From: Semisulcospira habei
Taxonomy: Eukaryota > Mollusca > Gastropoda > Semisulcospiridae
DNA length: 64,000 nt
NCBI GenBank assembly: GCA_036245525.1
Contig: BTPG01000006.1
Location: forward strand, 70,981,964 to 71,045,963
Direction of reading: 5' to 3'
The notes beneath the pieces are model-generated. The model was given only the letters and a program-made list of their open reading frames with translations. It was not told where the DNA came from and ran no database searches. This document shows, in pieces, positions 1 through 9,879 of this stretch. The translations under genes were made by a program, and so were the position numbers. Every line of letters begins with the position of its first letter. The first letter of the stretch is position 1.

Positions 1-110
1 TGAAGACAGTAGGCACGCAGGCCTTTTTACATGTCTGTCCTTAATAACATTTTAAATAAATATAACAGCAGAAAAGGTAACAAGACAAATAAATAAAATA
101 AAAAGAAGTG

Positions 111-115
111 ATATC

Positions 116-159
<44 letters not shown>

Positions 160-178
160 CAGAAATATTTCGCGCACG

Positions 179-248
<70 letters not shown>
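111..248. repeat. Microsatellites (TAA)n then (CA)n
   Basis: An (ATA/TAA)n tract at about 115-156 is followed by CGCA units and a (CA)n run of more than 30 units at about 181-248. The long reading frames here are poly-Ile or Cys-Val artefacts. Confidence 0.95.
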
Positions 249-249
<1 letters not shown>

Positions 250-414
250 TCAGTCAGATATAAGGCAGCACAAGGGTAACGCATGGTGTCTGTTACTCAA
301 GTGATACGTTACAATCACGCACGCACGCACACAAACACACACGCACACATACTCACAAGTGCATATACAATAGATTTAAATAAACATAAAGATAAATCTA
401 TTCCTCAATCCCTA

Positions 415-780
415 CACAATGTCGCAGATGTTGATGACGACATAATTGGTGCTGATAATACTGACGACTACAACGACTGTGATGATGACGACAAGATGAG
501 GACGATGGTCATTATAATTATAACGACATGTGTGATGGCGATGAAAATGGTCATGCTCACAGTGACGGTGATACACGACGACAATGTTTATTAAGATGAC
601 GACGACGATGGTGTAGACTATGATGAGGATTATGAAAACAATAAAGACGATAAAGATGATGACGTTTGTGATGTTGGTGTTGGTTACAATGATTATGATG
701 AAGGATAATGACGACGAAAACGGTGATAATGATTCTGGTGATGACGATAATGATAATGACAACGACAACGACAATGATCA
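415..780. repeat. Imperfect GAT/GAC-rich trinucleotide tract
   Basis: About 365 bases are dominated by GAT, GAC and AAT triplets with many interruptions. It reads as acidic or Ile/Val-rich peptide depending on frame. No splice or domain signal was seen. It is best read as a decayed simple repeat. Confidence 0.7.
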
Positions 781-817
781 TAGACGATGATCATACATGT
801 ATGCGACTTACTTATAT

Positions 818-925
818 TAAATCCAGACCAAAAAGGTGACTGCCGAGCGTGTAAAATGCAGAGAAGAACACAAAAAAAGAAAGAAACACGCTTAGAAAAG
901 ACAGCTACAACAGAATTTACTTCTC
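818..925 (+). repeat. Dispersed SINE-like repeat segment
   Basis: The stretch running from AAATCCAGACC through GTGTAAAATGCAGAGAAG to GAAACACGCTTAGAAA recurs in pieces near 2641, 17693, 18670, 43873, 50015 and 51225. It recurs reversed near 18965, 33440 and 35495. It looks like a short interspersed repeat of about 100-150 bp whose class I cannot name. Confidence 0.5.
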
Positions 926-951
926 TGACTTACTTCTATGACGACACTTAC

Positions 952-1078
952 TCAAAGTAGTTATTGTGTCGACTGTTCATGCCGACCATCATCATGTCGT
1001 TGGGGATCATATGTTGTATATAAGATCCGATGCCGTTCATACTGATGGACATGCAGGATCCGGACTCATACACAACAC
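952..1078 (-). CDS. Candidate exon of unrecognised cysteine-containing gene
   Basis: This minus-strand open segment has an acceptor (TGCCCAG) at its 5' side and a strong GTAAGT donor at 951-946. It encodes a Met-rich peptide including ESGSCMSISMNGIGSY. It needs one base from the preceding exon, and the donor of the candidate exon at 2310-2522 leaves one base. Joining them makes a cysteine codon and gives cysteine spacings of 8 and 7 residues, as in the small gene at 38696-41474. The gene continues beyond the left edge. I do not recognise the family, and exon status is inferred from splice sites and frame only. Confidence 0.45.
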
Positions 1079-1189
1079 CTGGGCAGTCACAACAGTAGAG
1101 TAGAAACATCAATATTATAACATAGAAGTGGAGTGTTCGTATACTATCATTTCTAGACATACTGAGTAACTGACACTGCTGCAACTGTT

Positions 1190-1236
1190 CGATCCATAGT
1201 CACCGAGCGCGTTCCGCGCTCGGTGACTATGGATCA
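1190..1236. repeat. Short perfect hairpin
   Basis: GATCCATAGTCACCGAGCGC is followed almost directly by its reverse complement, giving a near-perfect palindrome of about 45 bases. It probably belongs to the foldback element class seen throughout the window. Confidence 0.6.
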
Positions 1237-1484
1237 AACATTTGCAGAAGTGTCAGCCGCGACGTGTTTCCTCTGTAAAAGTGGTTTTGAAAGGTTCCAT
1301 TGTTTCCTGGATACTACAAAGGAAGATACCTCTATCCTTCGAAAGAAAAAGACAGTAAGGCCACTTTTGTGAAGCAGAGATTGTCACCGAATTACCTAGT
1401 GCCGAACAGTTTTGTGCGGACCGCACTGTCTTTCTCTCGCACCTGGCGGTGCAGCGAACGATTTTGGAAGTAGCCTGTGAAGGA

Positions 1485-1880
1485 CGTGACTTCCAGTCAT
1501 TTTTGCCATTGGCATGAGGGGGAGGGGGAGGGGGGGGGAGGATATTTTGGTCCTGTTGGATCTGTACTGGCTGTGAGGGTGCTAACAGAGGATTTCCGGA
1601 AATCAGAAGTGGGTCAAAATTGCACGTGTTTCGACGAAAACAGTGGATGAAAAGACCGGACAACCTAGCGATATCGCACGTTTGTCCGGGCTTTTTATCC
1701 ACTGTTTTCGTCAGAACACGTGCAATTTTGATCCACTTCTGGTTTCCGAACGTCTGTTTGCCCCCTCACAGCCAGTACACATCCAACAGCACCAAAATAT
1801 CCTCCCCCACACCCCCTCTACCTCCCCCTATACCAGTGGCAGATATGACTGGAAGACACGTCCTTCAACGCTTGAATTTG
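1485..1880. mobile_element. Foldback element, ~400 bp imperfect palindrome
   Basis: The two halves are inverted copies centred on GCGATATCGC near 1677. The left half runs from GGACGTGACTTCCAGTCAT and the right half ends in TGACTGGAAGACACGTCC. The inner segments include GCACGTGTTTCGACGAAAAC and its inverse GTTTTCGTCAGAACACGTGC. Purine-rich and pyrimidine-rich tracts (1515-1545 and 1800-1830) mirror each other. It has no coding capacity and is probably a non-autonomous foldback transposon. Confidence 0.7.
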
Positions 1881-2225
1881 AATATCCGATCTTTTTTCCA
1901 AGATGCGTAGTCGCCAATGATTCCAGTCATCACGTGAGTACCTTGACTGGGGCAACGAAAGTTGAAGTTAGCCTCGGGTTTGTTCTGGAAATCTGCCAGA
2001 ATCCAAATTAAAAAAGCGACTGACAGGCTTGCTTTGTAAAATGTAATGACGAAATGTAGAAACGAAACCTTCAAGAATCATTTATGCGCGCCCAGGTTGC
2101 CATGATGCATTAATTACCACAAATAGAACGTACGTCAGCTAGACGCTGCCCTAATTATTGCCAAATGCCAGTATCTCTTTTGGCGAAAAGCGAGATTCAA
2201 AGTAGATGTACAGACACAATGACAA

Positions 2226-2308
2226 ACACACATATACTAATGCGCAAAAAATGCGACATTTTTGGAATTCCAAAACTGTTGCATTTCTTTTCCTCGTTCG
2301 TCAGCATA
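2226..2308. mobile_element. Short Tc1/mariner-like MITE
   Basis: This is a palindrome of about 80 bp. Its arms carry the motif also seen at 27266 (ACGAGCAAAAGAAATRCGAC) and CATTTTTGGAATTCC. It abuts the donor of the candidate exon at 2310, so that intron begins almost inside the element. The terminal motif resembles the TIR of the Tc1-like element at 21071. Confidence 0.6.
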
Positions 2309-2309
2309 C

Positions 2310-2522
2310 AATTTAATCTCTCATCCGTCCAATAGCAATCCATGTCCCTGATGAAGGCTCCCGGAACTCGCTTGATGCCGATGTCCGCGCACCCCTTGTC
2401 AAACTGCCTGTCCTCGGTGTCGTCATCAAATCTGCTCTTGATAAAGTTCATGTACTTTGGGCAGATCGTGGCCAGCTTTTCTCCAGATCGCTTGCGGCTT
2501 GGACGTGAAGAATTTCCACTCC
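2310..2522 (-). CDS. Candidate exon, cysteine-containing protein
   Basis: The minus-strand frame is open across this segment. It reads a Ser/Arg-rich start, then TICPKYMNFIKSRFDDDTED, then a stretch with GCADIGIKRVPGAFIRDMDC and YWTDERLN. The proposed donor (AATT then GTATGC) is weak but leaves phase 1, as the next candidate exon at 952-1078 requires. The 5' boundary at 2522 is a guess from an AG after a pyrimidine-rich run, and no upstream exon was found. The composition (polar, cysteines, no low complexity) is coding-like. The family is not recognised. Confidence 0.45.
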
Positions 2523-2753
2523 CTCGCAGAGGAGTAACGCGCACAGGGACAAGTTCAGTGAACGAAGAATTTATTAGAGATTATTCCCGTATCCTGCCAG
2601 CGCCTAAAGATGACTTATTTGAATCTAACCAACTCACTTCAGACTGCCAGGTGCGTAAAATGCAAAGAAATACGCGACAAGAAAATTTTGTGCTGAGAAT
2701 ATCTGTTGCTTTCTCCTAAAGAGCCGCATCATTTATATTTAAAAAATCCCTTT

Positions 2754-3315
2754 AGTTAAACATCTCAAGTAGTCTCAATTTTTACTGTGAAATAGTACCT
2801 TAGTCCTAAAATGTGCTCTCAGCCGGTATGCATGTTTGATTTACAGCAGCGCGTCAATGTCGATCCTAGAATCTTTCTCTCACTAGGAGTGCCACATACA
2901 TTGCAGATATATTCATTAAAAAAAAAAAAACATTTTGAAGAGTTTAGCGGTCAGTCGCAGTCCTGGACAATGGACAGAGATCGAGCTTGGCTGTGTGTCA
3001 CGCATGCCGCTCTTTCTCACATTTATAGAAAACGAACTTAGGGGGATGAGGGGAGGGGGGGGGGGGGTTAGCAGAGTTCTCTGACAAAAGACATTAAATT
3101 TATTTTTGTAAAAAAAGAACTTTCGTTGTATTGCAATGAAAATCTCGCTTTTCACAAAAATGGACTTGCTGTCTTTTGTCACCATAGGTCACTGCTGTGC
3201 GAGGGTAGGGAGTGACTTCCACGAGTAAATCAAACATGCATACCGGCTGAGAGCACATTTTAGGACTAAGGTACTATTTCACAGTAAAAATTGAGACTAC
3301 TTGAGATGTTTAACT
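2754..3315. mobile_element. Foldback transposon with 91-bp perfect terminal inverted repeats
   Basis: Bases 2754-2844 are the exact reverse complement of 3225-3315, starting AGTTAAACATCTCAAGTAG and ending CTACTTGAGATGTTTAACT. The 380-bp interior has poly-A, poly-G and no credible ORF. The structure is a non-autonomous element with very long TIRs. Confidence 0.8.
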
Positions 3316-3329
3316 AAATAAATGAATAA

Positions 3330-3510
3330 ATGAGGGATAATAATTTACTCAGAAGTTGCATTACAATTCTAGAGACAAATCGAACATGGTAGTTCAAGGG
3401 TGGTGCCAGAATAGCTTGGCGCCTATGGGCGCTAAGCTATTCTGGCACCACGCTTGAACTATCATGCTCGATCCATGTCTTGCTGTGGTGTGTCAGGGCT
3501 GAATGAATTC
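3330..3510. mobile_element. Family B hairpin MITE, degenerate ends
   Basis: The core hairpin at 3384-3474 (CAAGGGTGGTGCCAGAATAG and inverse) is followed by CTTGCTGTGGTGTGTCAGGG, the family B right arm. The left arm starts near TTTACTCAGAAG. The outer TTAA ends are mutated. Confidence 0.75.
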
Positions 3511-3639
3511 TATGGAGAGATATATGTCTGTCGGAGATGTTGGTCGGCGTTTCGTCTGTGCCCTCTTTGCGGAAACCGCTTCCACGGGGAAAACATTGAC
3601 TTGTTGAGTGCCGAGAAAATGTATACACCACCCAACTGC

Positions 3640-3702
3640 AAGAGGTATAGATCCTGATGAGCACCCGCATTTGCGGGGGCTCATGAGGATCTATGCCTCA
3701 TG
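3640..3702. mobile_element. Family D hairpin MITE core
   Basis: AAGAGGTATAGATCCTGATG pairs with CTCATGAGGATCTATGCCTC around a GC-rich loop. Outer arms are not clearly preserved. Confidence 0.7.
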
Positions 3703-3857
3703 TTGACACCAATTTGAATCCACGTTCTAGGGATAGCTAAGGGTTTTGGTCTTGAATTAACAAAGATTGCAAAAACACATTCTGAGTCAGCTGGCGCTGC
3801 ATAGGTTAAGCCTACAGTGTAATCAATAGGAATATTGCAACGCATATGTAACTCGTG

Positions 3858-3917
3858 TCGGTGGGGGGGGGGGGGAGGAGGAGGATGGGGGAAGGGGAGG
3901 GGGGGAAGGGGAGGGGG
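3858..3917. repeat. G-rich tract
   Basis: Runs of G with GGA interruptions lie on the plus strand. This could form G-quadruplexes. It is non-coding. Confidence 0.85.
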
Positions 3918-4267
3918 TTATAAACACGAATTCGATGCATTCCGGTATATTAAACATAACAAAGCAGAGGCCACACTAGCCACGTTCCTGGGATATCTAT
4001 GGATTTATTTGGTGCCTACAATGTATTCAATAGGAATAGCGCAACATAGATGTATCTTGAGCCAGAAAGAGACATAGATGTTCATGAATCCCCGCAGTTT
4101 TGGGGTGATGGTGGGTGGGTGGGTGTGAATGGGGGAAGGTCATGAGGATCTATGCCAACTGGAGATTTTCGGAGTGGTGTCTATACATGCTTATGATACA
4201 AGCCGTAGCGTTACTCTCATTCATTGTTGCCTGGAGTCGATCGGAGTAAACGCAGCCAAAAACGTGT

Positions 4268-4351
4268 TCAAAACTCACCGTATAAATAGCTGGCGGCAAC
4301 GCAATACAACACTTTCGCAGCTGTTGATGCAGGATGTCTTGAAATTGTTAA
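4268..4351. mobile_element. Decayed family C MITE
   Basis: GTATAAATAGCTGGCGGCAACGC and the following GCAGCTGTTGATGC to TTGTTAA stretch match the right half of the intact element at 45763-45877. The left hairpin arm is deleted. Confidence 0.55.
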
Positions 4352-4527
4352 ACCGCTTACGTCAATATGGCAACTCCTTTCGACGAGGCGTACATAATAA
4401 TATGCTCTCATGAGAATATACGCGTCTTGAGGGCGGAGCGGGCTGAACGTATCCAAGGAATGTTTGAAGTCCGTGAAATGTTTGGCCTACTTCTGATTTA
4501 AGGATAGCCTTTACTAACAATAGAGCT

Positions 4528-5056
4528 GTAAAGGCCCCGTTACACGAGCTCGGTTTTGAGACCGATTCCCGATCAGTTTTCGAATCGGTAGGTGATCGGG
4601 CCGGACTAAAAAAACGTGTGCAGTGCCACACTGACATTTCTCGACTTGTCAAGTTTAGCCGACCGGTTTGAACCGAAGGGATCAAAGTCGTACCTGTTCT
4701 GCAAAATGACTGCTAGTTTTGACAGTGATGATGATGTGCTTGCATTATCAGCAGTTTTGCATCATATTCGGGAAGAGGCGTGCGAAACATCAGCGGCAAC
4801 GGCGGTGGTACTGATGACAACAGGCGTGTTCGGCCATTTGCAAACCGTGTTGAAACGACATGCTTTGCGAGACGCGCTCTGATTGGTTGAAGCTTACGAT
4901 CGGGACCGATTCGGATCGGAAATATAGAGCAGGTTCTAGTGACCCGATTCTCAGCCGATTGGGACCGGATCGGATAATTGACGTCATCCGATCGCAAACG
5001 GATCAGAATCGGCTTCAAAATCGGGGCACAACCGGCCCGTGTGGCGGGACCTTTTA
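4528..5056 (+). mobile_element. Harbinger/PIF-like non-autonomous DNA transposon
   Basis: The ends are imperfect inverted repeats: AAGGCCCCGTTACACGAGC on the left, and the reverse complement of GGCCCGTGTGGCGGGACCTT on the right. Both continue into GATTCNGATCG-rich subterminal repeats. Inside, a plus-strand ATG at 4706 opens a peptide starting MTASFDSDDDVLALSAVLHH, which resembles the acidic N-terminus common in Harbinger transposases, but it soon runs into the right-hand terminal sequence. It looks like an internal-deletion derivative. The class assignment is inferred from the ends and this peptide. Confidence 0.5.
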
Positions 5057-5640
5057 GACCCAAAATCAAGGGCCCGTTTGGGCTCGTTGTGAACCTCTTC
5101 AATGCCGAGAAAAAGATAAGTCGATCCAGCTGCAAAAAGCGTAGATGATCATGAGCCCCCGCAGTTGAGGATCTTGTGTCTATTTTCCTTGGACAAGTGG
5201 GGACCTATGGATCTGAATTAACACAAATGTCATAACACGATCTTCAACCATTGGCAAGTTCGGCTTGATGTCGATTATGTGGAAAACTTTAAGATAAATT
5301 ATGGTCCTCAAAACTAAAAATAAGTGCCAATGGACTCAGCCGTATAATGTAGTATGTGGGTTCGGTGTGGGTATTGCGACGTAAAATACAAGATGGATAG
5401 AGTCTCCACTACAGTATAACTATTGTCCATAATTGATTGACCTTTGATTATGTATGTATACTTTTAACTCGACATTTTGCTAGCCCTCGTGATCCCTGTC
5501 ACATTTGTCGCCTTTATATTACAATTATTAATAGTTTGACATCTGTCTATGGTCGCAGATTGTGTTGTTGAACTCTTTGTTAACTCAGCGCTGAGCTGCC
5601 TCCTGCCGTCCAAGGAACATGAATACAAAATGGTGTCAGC

Positions 5641-5826
5641 AAGAAGCATAGATCTTTATGAGCCCCTGCTACTGCGGTGCATATGAGCATCTATAACTCT
5701 TGGAGTCCGATTGCGTTCATTTTTTTTTTCTCGGCAGCATGTGAACACAATCCGTCTACAAGAGACATAGATCCTCATGAGCCCCCGCAATTGCGCGGGC
5801 TTATGAAGATCGATGTCTCTTGCAGT
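5641..5826. mobile_element. Two family D hairpins in tandem
   Basis: A half copy (5641-5700) is followed by a full hairpin at 5759-5824 (GACATAGATCCTCATGAGCC with inverse). Text typical of the family D flank (CTCGGCA, GTGTTCGC) surrounds both. Confidence 0.7.
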
Positions 5827-6525
5827 CAAAGTGTGTGTTCGCGTTTTCTCGGCATTGAAGGAATTAGCACTCTGACATCTGGTTTGAAAGTACAGGTTGG
5901 TTCCTGTTTTTGACCTCAGTTTCGGAAGACTGAGACATGTGAATTGTAAATTATTGCTCTTAACGTGTTTTGCTCTTTCTCAATGAACTTAGAAATAGTG
6001 TGCTAGATTTTTTTTTTTTTTAATTTACCGTACTCATATTTGATTTGGGACTTTACGGCTTAGAGTGGTGCAGTCCACTGTCACAGCCCACCATACTTAA
6101 ACTTAAATCGTGTCCATTTCGCCTATAACAAGGTCGGCTATAACAAAAGTCGGATACAACAACGCTGTTTCAGAGGTTCCGACAGCACTCTTTCTATTTC
6201 AATTATTTCGCTTTTAACAAACTTTGACCATAACAAGAAAAGTTGGATCGCTAGCGATATTCTATTTCCAAAGTTTACTGTGTATATATCCATTGCCTGG
6301 GTGCAGTGACGGTGGCAAATAAGTAACCAGTGTTAATTTAGGCTTCCGAAATTATTGATGTCACCAGAAACATAAAATTCTAGCGGTCAGTGACTTTACG
6401 GCCTTAGGCGGTGAGGTAAAATCATTGACTGTGCACGACAATTGCCTGTATTTTTGTGTTCCACGCTAAAAGTATTAGTGTTCGTGACCTTTGATGCGTC
6501 CTTATTATTAGCAACAGCAGCTGCG

Positions 6526-6739
6526 TTAACTCATTCTACCCCATCACCGAAATCCTTAAATTTTGCCGTTGTCCTCTGAAGACTGCATTGCAGTGCAGGA
6601 CACAGATCGACCATGATAGTTCAAGGGTGATGCCAGAATAGCTTGGCGCCCATAGGCGCCAAGCTATTCTGGCAACACCCTTGAACTATCATGGTCGATC
6701 CTTATCTCCCTGTGGTGTGTCTGGGGTAGAAAGAGTTAA
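6526..6739. mobile_element. Family B MITE, full length with TTAA ends
   Basis: It starts TTAACTCATTCTACCCC and ends GGGGTAGAAAGAGTTAA, with TTAA on both sides. The core hairpin has about 45-bp arms around TTGGCGCCCATAGGCGCCAA. It lies just downstream of the sulfotransferase 3' end. Confidence 0.9.
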
Positions 6740-6959
6740 GCAAAGGTCATCGGGCGCACGTCTGCCGCAGCCGATGTCGACCCAAGGACCATTTGTTTAT
6801 TTGGAAGTAGGTGAATCAACGATACGACTTGTGACAATGTCGATTTATTCTTTCGTCAGTTTTAATTCTAATTAAGTTGTAATGGTTGAACTTTAGTACG
6901 AAATTACTCAGTCGTGCATACAATACTTAAAATTCAGTATCGATCATCAATTCAGCCTG

Positions 6960-7450
6960 AACGCAGGTTGAATTACACAGTTGATTATTGCTGCACTGTC
7001 TATAACCACAGAAACTATTTTTTATTTTAATCACAGTCAGTGGTTGGTTACTATCCACAGAAATCTATCATTCGTTATTTTGGCAAACGTGTGTATAAAC
7101 GACTCAAAATGTCCAGTAATGCATCATTTCAGACTGAATTCAGGTTACATCTCACAATTAAGCTTTGTTTGGCACTCTCTAATCACAGAAATGTTAATTG
7201 TTTCACAGTCAGTGGCTGGTGTCTAATCACAAAAATCTATCATAGTTCATCATTTCGGCAAACGTGTGTATAAATTGTTCGTAAAATTTGTCCGTAAGGC
7301 ATCATTTAGGGCTGAATTGCACACATAATCGTTCTTTTGCAATGTATAATCATAGAACTGTTGATTGTTTCACAGTCAGTGGCTGCTGTCTAACCACAGA
7401 AATCTATCATCTTTCAGCATTTCGGCAAGCTTGTGTATAAACGGCTCGTA
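6960..7450 (-). repeat. Three tandem copies of the sulfotransferase 3' end
   Basis: The block ACAGTCAGTGGNTGNTNTCTA, then CCACAGAAATCTATCAT, occurs at 7032, 7204 and 7371, a period of about 167-172 bp. Each copy continues into a segment like the last coding exon (GGCAAACGTGTGTATAAACG). Only the 7371 copy is the functional exon end. The two downstream copies are diverged. Confidence 0.8.
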
Positions 7451-7572
7451 GAATTTATCCAGTATGGCTTTTGTCTCCGGCAACATTTTCCCCACCGTCT
7501 GGTACTGGTCTGTTCCAACGTTTGCCTTCTCCACTGCTGTAACGTTGGCCATCTGCTCTTCTGTTAGAGGCA
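7376..7572 (-). CDS. CHST15-like exon 10 (last coding)
   Basis: The acceptor is TTACAG. It encodes residues 471-535, starting PLTEEQMANV and ending FLWLDSSH before TGA at 7378-7376. It contains KFYEPFIHKLAEMLKDDRF, the C-terminal helix typical of this sulfotransferase family. Confidence 0.9.
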
Positions 7573-8406
7573 CTGTAACACACCATACGCAAAATACAAA
7601 GGACGTGAGAAAGGAGGCCTTTCAAATTAACCCTGTAAGTCCTGATACGCTCTAACATTAGATAAGTTTAACCATGATAGTTCCAGGGTGGTGCTAGAAC
7701 AGCTTGGTGTCCATGGGCGCCAAGTTGTCCTGGCACCACCCTTGAACTATCATGGTCAGTCTATTGCCTGAGGTGTAATGTAGCATTCATAAGACAACTG
7801 GGAAATCTAAAATTAATCAACCTCAGGATGTAATGGGTCAATCCTTTGGCTGTCGGTCGCGATTTTTGGGTAGCGATGATTCCTACAGGAATCCTCGCGA
7901 CAAAAAATGCTACCGACAGCCAAAGGGTTAAATGGTTGTGAAATATTACAAAAACAAAGGCATAATAATAATAATAATAATAATCTTTTATTTTTTTAAC
8001 AGCCACTAGGTCTCAGTTGACACTGATAGCTGAATGTTCTTGTGGCATTGTCTTTAATCACAAGACCACAGTGCGAACCTAAAATCCGCCGAAAGAAAAA
8101 CAGAAGATAGTGGTAGAAAACCCTTTAAAATAGAAACAAATAACGACGTTTCGGATCAAAGATCCTTCCTCAGGTGACATGGAAACAAACGTAGAACAGA
8201 AAAGAACACCAGAAAGAAAAGACGTCATCCTGTATAGAGAGAATTTAGAATGACGTAAAAAAAAAAAAAAAAAAAAAACCCACACACACACACATAATGA
8301 CGCAAATACACATGCACAAAACACGTAGCACAAAACTTACGTCTATATACATACACGTCACTGCATACATTCGCATTCACTCGTGCCTACTGCAGCTCAC
8401 GCACAT

Positions 8407-8488
<82 letters not shown>

Positions 8489-9790
8489 ACACACTCAAAG
8501 GTAGCATCCAGTATCAACAGTGAGGTCAAGCCTGGCACCAACTACCCATCAGGCCGAGCATACATCCCTAGGGGCGAATGTTCAAGCCGCGCGGATGGTA
8601 AGTGCCAAGCCTGTCCGCGAAAAAGGATTCTGTCATTTTGCGGCGGATGAAGTGGGATGTATTTTGCCAAAGGATGCGTATGCTGAAATGTGTGAGGCTA
8701 TGAGGCGGTTCGTTGAAATGACGTCCAACCTGGTTGTTGTATCCGAGGCGGATCGAACGAACATGCTCCTCGCAGCGTTCAGGGAGTGTACGGTATGTCT
8801 CCCCCACATACAACATCTTTGGGCAGTGAGAACATGAGATGACATAGACAATATCCGATGACTGGCATGTGAATGATCGGTGGACATGAAAAGATGACAG
8901 GGGTCCGGTGATGACGGGGGATGTGTTGATGTACGGACATGCTTTGCCATTTGTAGCGGCTAAAAATGATCAACAAAGTGAAAGACAGTCGGAAAGAGAC
9001 AGGCAACAAAGCAGTTAATAGTTATCTATATCTATATCTTTTTCTTTTTTTTATGTATTATAACATGAATAGAAACAACAGGCAGATCGATGTACAGAGA
9101 GCACTTACTGGCAATTGTTCCTTACCTAATTCAAGGAAATCAAACATTTGCTGTAAAACCCCCCTCATATCTTTGGCGTAGTCCTCGTAGCGTAAAATCA
9201 GCATCTGTTCTTTCGGCCATATCCGTAGCCAGTCTTGCAAGAAAACGGGATAGAATCCGCTCACAAGTCGCACCTGAAATCGAATCGACCATGGTGATTG
9301 TGTCGGTGATTTTGACATTACGGTTCGTACATATAATAGGCTTCAGGTCTCGAAACATAGACTTCCCGATGACTGAAAGACAGAAAAACAGTTAGCAGTC
9401 ATAGCAGTCTTGCACGAAAACAGGATAGCAACAGTCACGATCAGCACAGGAAAACGACTGTGGTTATCCAATGCGCAAAAGTCCATCGGGCCGAAATCGG
9501 CCGCCGTTGGCCCGCGCTAGGCCGTGTGCCGGCCAACGGCGGCCGACGTCGGCTCTATGGCCTTTTGAGCATTGGGTATTCGCTAATCCCTTCACTGCCA
9601 GGAAAATGCAGTCACCATCCAAACCGTAGGGTGGTGGGATGGGGGAGGGAGGTGGGGGTGATGGTGGGTGATAAGAATGGGGAGCGGAGATTAATACGCG
9701 GATATGCTTACGCCAAAGATGATCGGACTGGGCATGGCGGTCTGAAAGGAGGGAACAAGCCGTAGAAGGCTTGCGTCCATTTGCATCTAC

Positions 9791-9879
<89 letters not shown>

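Noticed and set aside
41..249. Cys-Val and poly-Ile reading frames at the left edge
   Set aside because: They are translations of CA and TAA microsatellites. The same applies at 8400, 9790, 14064, 19300, 34040, 35150, 36300, 38900 and 43770.
1253..2011. Frames of 96-149 residues with Pro-rich stretches
   Set aside because: They fall within the 1485-1880 palindrome and mirror each other on both strands. No domain or splice structure was seen.
6600..6700. Perfect hairpins read as bacterial-type terminators or CRISPR-like repeats
   Set aside because: The palindromes lie in TTAA-flanked elements scattered through introns of spliced animal genes. There are no regular spacers, cas genes or T-tracts.
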